Source: Methylobacterium fujisawaense (GTDB lineage: Bacteria > Pseudomonadota > Alphaproteobacteria > Rhizobiales > Beijerinckiaceae). Taken from it: DNA of 64,000 nucleotides. Where the stretch lies: the NCBI RefSeq assembly GCF_014138435.1, contig NZ_JACJIM010000004.1:310001-374000 (forward strand), in the 5' to 3' direction. The notes beneath the pieces are model-generated. The model worked only from the letters and a program-made list of their open reading frames with translations, had not been told where the DNA came from and ran no database searches. Both the position numbers and the translations under genes were made by a program. Of this stretch, positions 1 through 7,701 are shown piece after piece; position 1 is the stretch's first letter; each line of letters starts with the position of its first letter.

Positions 1-1124
1 TCGACCTGCCGATCCGCTACGCCTCGATCCGGCCGGCGGGGGACGGTCCGATCCTCGTGCTCGGGCGCGACATGCGGGCGGTGGCGGCCCTTCAGCGCCG
101 GCTGATGGAGACGCAGCAGGCCCTGGAGCGGGACTACGACCGCCTGCGCGCCGCCGAGACCCGCTACCGGCTGCTGTTTCAGATCTCCGGCGAGCCGGTG
201 CTGGTGGTCGATGCCGGGACGCGCCGAGTGGCCGAGGTCAATCCCGCCGCGGCGCGCCTGCTCGGGCGGCCCGCACGGCGCATCACCGGCCAGGACGCCG
301 TCGACCTGTTCGACGCCTCCAGCACCCGGGCCCTGGAGGCGCAGTTCGCCGCCCTGCGGGCGACCGGGCAGGCCGGGGCGATCCGGGCGTCCCTGCCGCA
401 CGAGCGGGGCGAGGTCACGGTGTCCGCCTCGCTGTTCCGGGGCGAGGGCGGCGCCAGCGCCCTGCTGCAGCTGGCCGCCGACCCGGCGGCGACGGCGGCC
501 GGGCCCGATCAGGAGGCGCCCACCGCCGCCGTTCTGGCGGCGATGCCGGAAGGATTCGTCGTCACCGACCCGTCGCGGCGCGTCCTCATGGCGAACGCCG
601 CCTTCCTGGAGCTGGCCCAGCTCGCCACCGAGGGGCAGGCCCGCGGGCGGACCCTCGACCACTGGCTCGGCCGCGACGAGATGGAGGCGCAGGCCCTGTT
701 CGCGACCCTGGTCGACCACGGCGCCGTGCGCCGCTTCGCCACCGTCATCCGGGGCGCCTATGGCGGCCTGGAGGATGTGGAGGTCGCCGCCGTGTCGGTG
801 GCCGGCCCCCGCCCCTGCCTCGGCTTCGCCATCCGGTCCGGCCCGCGGCGGATCGCCGAGGGGCGCTCCGCCTCGGCGATCGGGCGGGGGCTGCCCCGCT
901 CGGTGGAGCAGATGACCGAGCTGGTGGGCCGGGTCTCGATGAAGACCCTGGTGCGCGAGACCACGGACCTCATCGAGAAGCTCTGCATCGAGGCGGCGCT
1001 GCGGATCACCCGGGACAACCGGGCCTCGGCGGCCGAGATGCTGGGCCTCAGCCGGCAGGGCCTCTACGCCAAGATGCGCCGCTACGGCGTCGGCGATCTG
1101 GACGGCCCGGCCGACGACGCCTGA
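1..1124 (+). CDS. ppsR: PpsR-type photosynthesis transcriptional regulator, 5' end missing
   Basis: The reading frame is open from base 3 to the TGA at 1122-1124, so the gene begins upstream of the window; 373 residues are visible. They hold two PAS-like sensor regions (about 50-150 and 175-290 of the visible part) and a C-terminal Fis-type helix-turn-helix (about 325-365, with RASAAEMLGLSRQGLYAK). PpsR/CrtJ proteins repress bacteriochlorophyll, carotenoid and light-harvesting genes under oxygen. The cysteine in the first part of the helix-turn-helix (codon 984-986, in KLCIEA), linked to redox sensing in Rhodobacter PpsR, is kept. The gene sits directly before bchG, the usual arrangement, and a PpsR-type operator lies between them. 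Confidence 0.93.
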   Translation, partial: DLPIRYASIRPAGDGPILVLGRDMRAVAALQRRLMETQQALERDYDRLRAAETRYRLLFQISGEPVLVVDAGTRRVAEVNPAAARLLGRPARRITGQDAVDLFDASSTRALEAQFAALRATGQAGAIRASLPHERGEVTVSASLFRGEGGASALLQLAADPAATAAGPDQEAPTAAVLAAMPEGFVVTDPSRRVLMANAAFLELAQLATEGQARGRTLDHWLGRDEMEAQALFATLVDHGAVRRFATVIRGAYGGLEDVEVAAVSVAGPRPCLGFAIRSGPRRIAEGRSASAIGRGLPRSVEQMTELVGRVSMKTLVRETTDLIEKLCIEAALRITRDNRASAAEMLGLSRQGLYAKMRRYGVGDLDGPADDA

Positions 1125-1370
1125 GGTGGGCGCCGGACTCCCTTTCGGCCCTCGGCGGACTGCCGCGCGCCTGACCGCGCCCAACGCGCGAGGATGGCCG
1201 CGTTCCGCGCGCACGACCGCCGGATCGCGCGCGCAGGACCGCCGCCGCACCGGTAAAACCGGCCGCCGCCGAGGCGCTGCGCCCCGCGACTTTCCGGTGT
1301 GCCGGATAATGTATTCCTGACGTGGGGGTTGTATTCGCTGGACAAACGCCGCGCCCATTCCGCCGCGTGG

Positions 1371-1388
1371 TGTAAATCTGCCTTGACA
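1371..1388 (+). promoter_or_regulatory. PpsR/CrtJ-type operator TGT-N12-ACA before bchG
   Basis: TGT at 1371-1373 and ACA at 1386-1388 are separated by exactly 12 bases, the PpsR consensus. The right half lies inside a TTGACA (1383-1388) that resembles a -35 box, 28 bases before the bchG start. Binding there would block polymerase. The match is seen directly; repression of the bchG operon by the adjacent ppsR product is inferred. Confidence 0.72.
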
Positions 1389-1416
1389 CTTCGGCGGGGC
1401 CCGGTAGCCTCCCGCC

Positions 1417-2301
1417 ATGGCCGCTACGCCCGCCCCGAGCGCAGTCATCGAGCTGCTCAAGCCGCTGACGTGGTTCGCGCCGATGTGGGCGTTCGCCTGC
1501 GGGGTGATCTCCTCCGGGCAGCCGGCCAGCGGCCAATGGCCGGTGATCGCCGCCGGGGTGCTGCTCGCCGGGCCGCTGGTCTGCGCCACCAGCCAGGCCG
1601 CCAACGACTGGTTCGACCGCCACGTCGACGCGATCAACGAGCCGAACCGGCCGATTCCCTCCGGGCGGATCCCGGGCCGCTGGGGGCTCTACCTCGCTTT
1701 GGGCTGGACGCTGCTGTCGCTGGTGGTGGCCGCCGCCCTGGGGCCCTGGATCCTCGGGGCCGCCCTGTTCGGGCTGGTGCTGGCCTGGATCTACTCGGCG
1801 CCGCCGGTCCGGCTGAAGCGGAACGGCTGGTGGGGCAACGCCGCGGTGGCGCTCTGCTACGAGGGGCTGCCCTGGTTCACCGGCGCCGCCGTCATGGCCG
1901 CGGCCCTGCCGGACCGGCGGGTGCTCCTGGTGGCGCTGCTCTACGCAGCCGGCGCCCACGGCATCATGACGCTCAACGATTTCAAGTCGGTGGAAGGTGA
2001 CCGGCGCATGGGTCTGCTGTCCCTGCCCGTGCAGATGGGCTCGCAGCGCGCCGCGCGCTTCGCCTGCCTCGTGATGGCCCTGCCGCAGGTGGCGGTGATC
2101 GCGCTCCTCGTCGACTGGGAGCGGTACTGGCATGCCGGCCTCGTCGCGGCGCTGCTCGCCGGCCAGGCCGCCCTGATGGTCCGGTTCCTCGAGAACCCCC
2201 GGGAGCGGGCGATCTGGTACAACGGCACCGGCACCACCCTCTACGTCCTGGGCATGCTGGTCTCGGCCTTCGCGCTGCGCCCGCTGGTGGGAGGGGTGTG
2301 A
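1417..2301 (+). CDS. bchG: Bacteriochlorophyll synthase (esterifying prenyltransferase)
   Basis: This 294-residue multi-helix membrane protein is the UbiA-family enzyme that joins a geranylgeranyl or phytyl tail to bacteriochlorophyllide, the last assembly step of bacteriochlorophyll a. The first Asp-rich substrate/Mg motif is at about residues 63-82 (NDWFDRHVDAINEPNRPIPS) and the second at about 187-198 (NDFKSVEGDRRMG). Length is typical of BchG. The ATG at 1417 follows the PpsR-type box. The stop at 2299-2301 shares its last base with the next ATG, so this is the first gene of a coupled operon with the pucC-like gene, bchP, tspO and a small membrane gene. Confidence 0.95.
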   Translation: MAATPAPSAVIELLKPLTWFAPMWAFACGVISSGQPASGQWPVIAAGVLLAGPLVCATSQAANDWFDRHVDAINEPNRPIPSGRIPGRWGLYLALGWTLLSLVVAAALGPWILGAALFGLVLAWIYSAPPVRLKRNGWWGNAAVALCYEGLPWFTGAAVMAAALPDRRVLLVALLYAAGAHGIMTLNDFKSVEGDRRMGLLSLPVQMGSQRAARFACLVMALPQVAVIALLVDWERYWHAGLVAALLAGQAALMVRFLENPRERAIWYNGTGTTLYVLGMLVSAFALRPLVGGV

Positions 2302-3695
2302 TGGCGGGCGGCTCGCGCACGGAACGGCCGGGCGCCCGCCCGTCCCCCGCGAAGGCGGGCGGGCGAGCGGTCGCGTCCGACGGGTATCTCGGCTGGCCCC
2401 AGATCGTCCGCCTCGGCCTCGTCCAGACGGCGCTGGGCAGCGTCGTCGTGCTGATGACCGCCACCCTCAACCGGGTGATGGTGGTGGAACTGGCGCTCCC
2501 CGCCATCGTGCCGGGCCTGCTGGTCGCCCTGCACTACGCCGTGCAGGTCCTGCGCCCGCGCTGGGGCTACGGGTCCGACCGCAGCGGCCGGCGCACCCCC
2601 TGGATCGTCGGCGGCATGGTGGCCCTCTGCCTCGGCGGGTTCGGCGCCGCCTGCGGCACCGCGCTCGCCGCCGAGAACCTCGCCCTGGGCCTCGCCCTCG
2701 CGGCCCTCTCCTTCCTGTGCGTCGGGATGGGCGTCGGCGCGGCCGGGACCTCGCTCCTCGTCCTGCTGTCGGGGGGCGTCGCCCCGGCCCGGCGGGGCGC
2801 GGCCGCCACCATCGTCTGGGTGATGATGATCGTCGGCTTCGCCGTCACGGCACCGCTCGCCGGGCATTTCCTGGATCCGTTCTCCGGTCTGCGGCTCGTG
2901 GCGGTGTCGGGCACGGTCTCGCTCGTCGCCTTCTGCGTGGCGGCGCTGGCGGTCGCCGGCATCGAGCGCCGCCTGCCGGTCCGCGCCCCGGAGCCCGCGG
3001 AGGCGCGCCGGCCGTTCTTCACCGTGCTGGCCCAGGTGCTGGCCGATCCCGTGGCCCGGACCTTCACGATCTTCGTCTTCGTCTCGATGCTGGCCTACAG
3101 CGCCCAGGAACTGATCCTGGAGCCCTATGCCGGCCTCGTCTTCGCGATGAGCCCCGGCGCCACCACCAAGCTCGCCGGGTTGCAGCACGGCGGGGTGCTC
3201 GCCGGCATGCTGCTGGTGGCGGGGGTGACCCTCGCCGCCCGCGGCACCGCCCTCGCCTCCCTGCGGCTCTGGATCGGGATCGGCTGCGCCGGCTCGGCGG
3301 CCGCCCTCTTCGCCCTGGCGAGCGGTGTGGCGGCGGGCTCGGACTTCCCCCTGCGCGCGACGGTGTTCGCCCTGGGCGTCGCCAACGGTGCCTACGCGGT
3401 GGCCGCCATCGGCTCGATGATGGCGCTGGCCGGCCGCGGCGACGCACGGGAGCGCGGCACCCGCATGGGCGTCTGGGGCGCCGCGCAGGGCGTCGCCTTC
3501 GGGGCCGGCGGATTCCTGGGGGCGGCGGCGGTGGATGCCGTCCGGCTCGTCACCGCCGAACCGGTCCAGGCCTACGCGGCGGTCTTCGCCGCGGAAGGCG
3601 TGCTCTTCCTCGTCGCGGTCGTCCTGGCGGCCCGGCTCGAACCCGCTCCGGCACCCGATTCGGTGCCGCTCGATCCTGCCTTCAGCGCGAGGTGA
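2301..3695 (+). CDS. PucC/LhaA-family MFS protein of the bacteriochlorophyll cluster
   Basis: A 464-residue major-facilitator-type membrane protein with about twelve hydrophobic segments. A gene of this PucC/LhaA (BCH2) type commonly lies between bchG and bchP in phototrophic proteobacteria, where such proteins help deliver pigment or assemble light-harvesting complexes. Motifs in view include the charged cytoplasmic loop GYGSDRSGRRTPW (about residues 90-102). ATG at 2301 overlaps the bchG stop by one base; a GTG one codon upstream (2298) is possible. The family assignment rests on topology and position; whether it serves LH1, LH2 or pigment transfer cannot be told from sequence. Confidence 0.85.
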   Translation: MAGGSRTERPGARPSPAKAGGRAVASDGYLGWPQIVRLGLVQTALGSVVVLMTATLNRVMVVELALPAIVPGLLVALHYAVQVLRPRWGYGSDRSGRRTPWIVGGMVALCLGGFGAACGTALAAENLALGLALAALSFLCVGMGVGAAGTSLLVLLSGGVAPARRGAAATIVWVMMIVGFAVTAPLAGHFLDPFSGLRLVAVSGTVSLVAFCVAALAVAGIERRLPVRAPEPAEARRPFFTVLAQVLADPVARTFTIFVFVSMLAYSAQELILEPYAGLVFAMSPGATTKLAGLQHGGVLAGMLLVAGVTLAARGTALASLRLWIGIGCAGSAAALFALASGVAAGSDFPLRATVFALGVANGAYAVAAIGSMMALAGRGDARERGTRMGVWGAAQGVAFGAGGFLGAAAVDAVRLVTAEPVQAYAAVFAAEGVLFLVAVVLAARLEPAPAPDSVPLDPAFSAR

Positions 3696-3699
3696 GGCC

Positions 3700-4926
3700 A
3701 TGGCTCGGTTGGACGAAGGCGGCTCCGGTCGCGAATCCTACGACGTCGTCGTGGTCGGCGGCGGGCCGGCCGGGGCCACGGCGGCCACCGACCTGGCCCG
3801 GGCCGGCCACGCGGTTCTGCTCCTCGACAAGCCCGGCCGGATCAAGCCCTGCGGCGGCGCGATCCCGCCGCGGCTGATCCGCGATTTCGCGATCCCCGAT
3901 GCGCTCCTCGTCGCCAAGATCCGGTCCGCCCGGATGGTGGCGCCGAGCGGCAAGACCGTCGACATGCCGGTGGGCGAGGGCTTCGTCGGCATGGTCGACC
4001 GCGAGCATTTCGACCCGTGGCTGCGCGCCCGCGCGGAAGAGGCCGGCGCCGACCTGCGCGACGCCGCCTACGATCGGATCACCCGGCCCGACGACGGGGT
4101 GCCGCTCGTCCACTTCACCACCGGGACCGGCGCGGATCTCGCCCGCCACGCCGTCCGGGCCCGCCTCGTCATCGGCGCCGACGGCGCCTGCTCGCCGGTC
4201 GGCCGGGCGGAGGTGCCGGGCCACGCCAAGATGCGGCAGGTCTTCGCCTATCACGAGATCCTGCGGGTGCCGGAGGCCGGCACCCCCGGGGCCGAGGCCG
4301 TCGAGGCGACCCGCTGCGACGTCTACTACCAGGGCCGCCACTCGCCGGATTTCTACAGCTGGATCTTCCCCCATGGGGATACGCTCAGCATCGGCACCGG
4401 CAGCGCCAGGAAGGGCTTCTCGCTCCGCTCCTCGATCCGGGCCCTGCGCGCGGCGACCGGCCTCGACCACGCCGAGACCGTCCGCCGCGAGGGCGCGCCG
4501 CTGCCGCTGAAGCCCCTGAAGCGCTGGGACAACGGCCGGGACGTGCTGCTCGCGGGCGACGCCGCGGGCGTCGTGGCGCCGGCCTCCGGCGAGGGCATCT
4601 ACTACGCGATGCTCGGCGGCCGGCTCTCGGCCGAGGCCGCCGCCGCCTTCCTGCGGACCGGGGACGCGCGCGCCCTGGCCGGGGCGCGCAAGGCCTTCAT
4701 GAAGCTGCACGGGCGCGTGTTCTGGATCCTCGGGATGATGCAGTGGGTCTGGTACCGCAGCGACGGGTTGCGCGAGCGCTTCGTCTCGATCTGCCGGGAC
4801 AAGGACGTCCAGCAGCTCACCTGGGACAGCTACATGAACAAGGAGCTGGTCCGGGCGAAGCCCGCCGCCCACGCGCGGATCTTCTTCAAGGATCTCGCCC
4901 ACCTGTTCCGCTGGGTCTCCCCGTGA
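3700..4926 (+). CDS. bchP: Geranylgeranyl diphosphate/bacteriochlorophyll reductase
   Basis: A 408-residue FAD-dependent reductase that saturates three double bonds of the geranylgeranyl tail to make phytyl. The N-terminal Rossmann dinucleotide site VVVGGGPAGATAA is at about residues 16-28, followed by the family signature KPCGGAIPPRLI (about 48-59) and the second FAD motif GDAAGVVAPASGEGIYYAM (about 287-305). ATG 3700 is chosen because it precedes the FAD site by the normal short distance, four bases after the previous stop; longer in-frame starts would run into the upstream gene. Its TGA overlaps the GTG of tspO. Confidence 0.95.
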   Translation: MARLDEGGSGRESYDVVVVGGGPAGATAATDLARAGHAVLLLDKPGRIKPCGGAIPPRLIRDFAIPDALLVAKIRSARMVAPSGKTVDMPVGEGFVGMVDREHFDPWLRARAEEAGADLRDAAYDRITRPDDGVPLVHFTTGTGADLARHAVRARLVIGADGACSPVGRAEVPGHAKMRQVFAYHEILRVPEAGTPGAEAVEATRCDVYYQGRHSPDFYSWIFPHGDTLSIGTGSARKGFSLRSSIRALRAATGLDHAETVRREGAPLPLKPLKRWDNGRDVLLAGDAAGVVAPASGEGIYYAMLGGRLSAEAAAAFLRTGDARALAGARKAFMKLHGRVFWILGMMQWVWYRSDGLRERFVSICRDKDVQQLTWDSYMNKELVRAKPAAHARIFFKDLAHLFRWVSP

Positions 4927-5417
4927 GCCTCGCCGTCGACCTGGGGCCGCCCGCGGTGGCCGCCGCCGCCGCCGTGCTGGTGGCCGTGGCCGGCGGCCTC
5001 GCGACCACCACGGACGGCTGGTACCGGCGCCTGCGGGTCCCGGCCTGGAAGCCGCCGGACTGGGCCTTCGGCCCGGTCTGGACGGTGATCTTCGCGCTCA
5101 CCACCACGGCCGGTGTGCTCGCCTGGAACGGCGACGCCGATCCCGCCGCGCGGGGTGTCCTCCTGGCCGCCTACGCGGTGAACGGGGTTCTCAACATCGC
5201 CTGGAGCGTGCTGTTCTTCCGGTTCCGGCGGCCCGACTGGGCGCTGGCCGAGGTGGCGGCCCTGTGGCTGTCCATCGCCGTGCTGATGCTGGTCACCGGC
5301 CGGGTCAGCCTCGGCGCCGGGCTGATGAACCTGCCCTACCTCGCCTGGGTCAGCGTCGCCGCCTGCCTGAACCTGCGGATCGTGCGCCTCAACGCGCCCT
5401 TCGGGCAGCCGGCGTGA
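4923..5417 (+). CDS. tspO: TspO/MBR family tryptophan-rich sensory protein
   Basis: A 164-residue protein with five predicted membrane helices and TspO hallmarks: the WKPPDWAFGPVWT loop (about 42-54), NIAWSVLFFRFRRPDWAL (about 85-102) and the C-terminal NLPYLAWVSVAACLN segment (about 138-152). TspO binds porphyrins and in Rhodobacter modulates oxygen/light control of photosynthesis genes, which suits its place in a bch operon. The start is GTG 4923, whose TG is part of the bchP stop TGA (4-base overlap), implying translational coupling. An ATG-only reading would remove the first helix. Confidence 0.93.
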   Translation: MSLAVDLGPPAVAAAAAVLVAVAGGLATTTDGWYRRLRVPAWKPPDWAFGPVWTVIFALTTTAGVLAWNGDADPAARGVLLAAYAVNGVLNIAWSVLFFRFRRPDWALAEVAALWLSIAVLMLVTGRVSLGAGLMNLPYLAWVSVAACLNLRIVRLNAPFGQPA

Positions 5418-5770
5418 TGGAGGGTCTTCTGGCCCCGCTGTTCGCCTCGGGCCGGATCGTCGACGGCATCCTCCTGCTGGTCGCCGGGGAGGCGCTCGTC
5501 CTCGCGTGGCTCGTCCGCCGCCGGGGCGGCCCGCCGCTGCCGTCCCTTCTGGCGAACCTCGCCTCCGGGGCCGCCCTGATGCTGGCCCTGCGGGCGGCGC
5601 TGGTGGGCGACGGCTGGATCGCGGTCGCCGCCTGGATGCTCGCCGGGCTCGTCGCCCATCTCGCCGATCTCGGCCTGCGGTTCCGGACGGCCACGGCACA
5701 ACGCCGCAGCCCGGCGCCGGCCGGAACAACGCCGCGAACGGCCGCGTTCACGCGCGGCACACGAATCTGA
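5417..5770 (+). CDS. Small membrane protein of the bch operon, function unknown
   Basis: ATG 5417 shares its A with the tspO stop, so this 117-residue protein is the fifth gene of the coupled bchG operon. It has about three hydrophobic helices in residues 1-90 (LVAGEALVLAWLVRRRGG, then a second and third segment) and a basic Thr/Arg-rich tail. I do not recognise a family. Its position argues for a role linked to TspO or pigment handling, but that is inference from neighbourhood only. The cytochrome gene begins 31 bases after its stop, so read-through is possible. Confidence 0.75.
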   Translation: MEGLLAPLFASGRIVDGILLLVAGEALVLAWLVRRRGGPPLPSLLANLASGAALMLALRAALVGDGWIAVAAWMLAGLVAHLADLGLRFRTATAQRRSPAPAGTTPRTAAFTRGTRI

Positions 5771-5801
5771 ATTACTCTAAGTTCGGGATGGGAGACGCGG
5801 C

Positions 5802-7391
5802 ATGCAGCGCACGAGAGCCCTCTCCTCCGGCCGCGTGTCGGCCCCGATCCTGGCGAGCCTGTTCCTGGCCGCGCCGGCGCTGGCGCAGGACGGGTCGGCC
5901 GACCAGATCGAGCGGGGCAAGTACCTCGTGACCATGGGCGATTGCGCGGCCTGCCACACGGCGCCGGGCGGCAAGTACCTCGCCGGCAACTATGCCCTGA
6001 ACATGCCCTTCGGCGTGATCATGACCCCCAACCTCACCCCCGACAAGGAGACCGGGCTCGGCGACTACACCTATGCCGACTTCGAGAAATCGTTCCGGCA
6101 GGGCTACAGCAAGCATGTCGGCTACCTGTACCCGGCCTTCCCCTTCGCCTGGTACACCAAGGTCACCGACGAGGACACGAAGGCGATCTGGGCCTACCTG
6201 CAATCGCTCCCGCCGGTGAGCGAGAAGCGGCAGGAGAGCCAGATCCCGTTCCCCTTCAGCGTCCGCACGGCGCTGGTGACGTGGCGCACCGCCTTCTTCA
6301 CCGAGGAGCGCTTCAAGCCCGACCCGAACGCCAGCGCCGAGGTGAATCGCGGCGGCTATCTCGTGGAGGGGCTCGGCCACTGCGCCATGTGCCACAACGA
6401 GAACAAGCTCGTCGGCAATTCGAGCTTCGCCGGGCGCTTCGGCGGCGGCGTGATCGACGGCTGGTACGCCCCCAACATCACGCCCGACGGGCATCAGGGC
6501 ATCGGCGCCTGGACCGACGAGCAGGTGGTGACCTATCTCAAGACCGGCACCGCCCCGGGCAACCGGCCGGGCGTCGCCGCCGGGCCGATGCGCCAGACCA
6601 TCATGGAATCCCTCTCCAAGGTGAAGGAGGAGGATCTGAAGGCGATGGTCGCCTACCTGCGCACGGTCCCGGCCAAGCAGACCTACAAGCCGAAGGATCT
6701 CGCCGCCTTCGACACCGCCGACGCGCCGGGCGCCTCCACCTACCTGACCTACTGCTCCTCCTGCCACCAGCCCGACGGCAAGGGCATCGAGGGCGCGGTG
6801 CCGGCGCTCGCCGGCAACACCTCGGTCCAGTCCGAAGGGCCCGAGACGGTGCTGCGGGTGATCTATGGCGGGCTCGCGGCCCAGAGCGGCCTCGCCCCGA
6901 TGGTGGCGATCGGCCAGCAGATGACCGATGTCGAGGTGAGGAACGTCACCGACTACATCCGCAACTCCTGGGGCAACAAGGCGCCGGTGGTGACGGGCGA
7001 CAAGGCCTCCGAGGCGCGCGCCGCCACCAAGACCATGCTGGCCGGCACCGCCCCCTGCGCGGAGATCGAGCAGGACAAGCTCAAGGCCGCCTTCGACAAG
7101 ATCGGCATCCAGGAGAGCCTGAAGGGGTTGAAGCAGCAGGACTTCGTCCCGACGCTCGTCCGGCTGGTGCAGCAGGTGAAGGCGGAGCCCACGGGGGTCA
7201 CGGACGACGACATCGTCAACGGCCTGACCACGGCGTTCTGCAAGGTCGGCCGCGACGACCCGCAATACGGCAACCCGAGCTGGCCCGCGGTGATCGGCAC
7301 CTTCGCCAACGTCGCCTACAGCCAGGTGAAGCATCCGGAGAAGCAGGCGGCCAACGTGCCGTCCGCGACCACGCCGCCGGCGAAGAACTGA
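5802..7391 (+). CDS. Exported three-heme cytochrome c (dehydrogenase cytochrome-subunit type)
   Basis: 529 residues with a signal peptide (about 1-28, ending APALAQ) and three CxxCH heme sites: CAACH (48-52), CAMCH (194-198) and CSSCH (318-322). This layout matches the membrane-associated cytochrome c subunit of periplasmic alcohol, aldehyde or gluconate dehydrogenases, which passes electrons to ubiquinone or a terminal oxidase. No dehydrogenase gene is adjacent, so the electron donor is unknown. The stretch after about residue 400 is an extra domain of about 120 residues with two cysteines outside heme motifs (in APCAEI and AFCKVG). A short purine-rich ribosome site (GGGAGA) precedes ATG 5802. 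Confidence 0.88.
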   Translation: MQRTRALSSGRVSAPILASLFLAAPALAQDGSADQIERGKYLVTMGDCAACHTAPGGKYLAGNYALNMPFGVIMTPNLTPDKETGLGDYTYADFEKSFRQGYSKHVGYLYPAFPFAWYTKVTDEDTKAIWAYLQSLPPVSEKRQESQIPFPFSVRTALVTWRTAFFTEERFKPDPNASAEVNRGGYLVEGLGHCAMCHNENKLVGNSSFAGRFGGGVIDGWYAPNITPDGHQGIGAWTDEQVVTYLKTGTAPGNRPGVAAGPMRQTIMESLSKVKEEDLKAMVAYLRTVPAKQTYKPKDLAAFDTADAPGASTYLTYCSSCHQPDGKGIEGAVPALAGNTSVQSEGPETVLRVIYGGLAAQSGLAPMVAIGQQMTDVEVRNVTDYIRNSWGNKAPVVTGDKASEARAATKTMLAGTAPCAEIEQDKLKAAFDKIGIQESLKGLKQQDFVPTLVRLVQQVKAEPTGVTDDDIVNGLTTAFCKVGRDDPQYGNPSWPAVIGTFANVAYSQVKHPEKQAANVPSATTPPAKN

Positions 7392-7408
7392 GGCGCCACG
7401 CCTCAGGC

Positions 7409-7446
7409 CGCCGCTCCGGGCTCCGATACGGGACACCGGAGCGGCG
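7409..7446 (+). terminator. Candidate terminator after the cytochrome c gene
   Basis: A perfect 11-base inverted repeat (CGCCGCTCCGG at 7409-7419 and its complement at 7436-7446) with a 16-base loop lies 17 bases after the cytochrome stop. There is no T-run, so it may stop transcription weakly or with Rho, or may just protect the mRNA end. Confidence 0.45.
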
Positions 7447-7523
7447 CGAACAGTCCCGGGAACGGAGAGGCGCGCCCGTCGTTTGAGCGAGGATCCCCTC
7501 AGGAACCTCGTCCGGGAGTGTCC

Positions 7524-7697
7524 GTGTCCAGCCTCGTCCGCATTCTGCTCGCGATCTTCTTTCCGCCGATCGCGGTTCTCGTCACCACGGGCTTCGGCCT
7601 GCAGTTCCTGCTGAACATCCTGCTGTGGATCCTCGGCTGGCTGCCCGGCACGGTCCACGCCCTGTGGCTGATGAACCGCGACCGGCCGCTGGTCTGA
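7524..7697 (+). CDS. YqaE/Pmp3-family small membrane protein
   Basis: A 57-residue protein with two hydrophobic helices and Pmp3/UPF0057 signatures: ILLAIFFPPIAVLV near the N-terminus and LLNILLWILGWLPGTVHALW after it. Members are stress-inducible proteins proposed to influence membrane potential. The start is GTG 7524, preceded at a normal 6-base spacing by GGGAG; an earlier GTG at 7518 would give 59 residues but lies inside that site. The gene stands alone between the cytochrome and a convergent lipoprotein gene, whose stop is only 4 bases away. Confidence 0.85.
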   Translation: MSSLVRILLAIFFPPIAVLVTTGFGLQFLLNILLWILGWLPGTVHALWLMNRDRPLV

Positions 7698-7701
7698 GCT
7701 G

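Noticed and set aside
1330-1344. TGT...ACA pair upstream of bchG as a second PpsR site.
   Set aside because: Spacing is 9 bases, not the 12 of the PpsR consensus.
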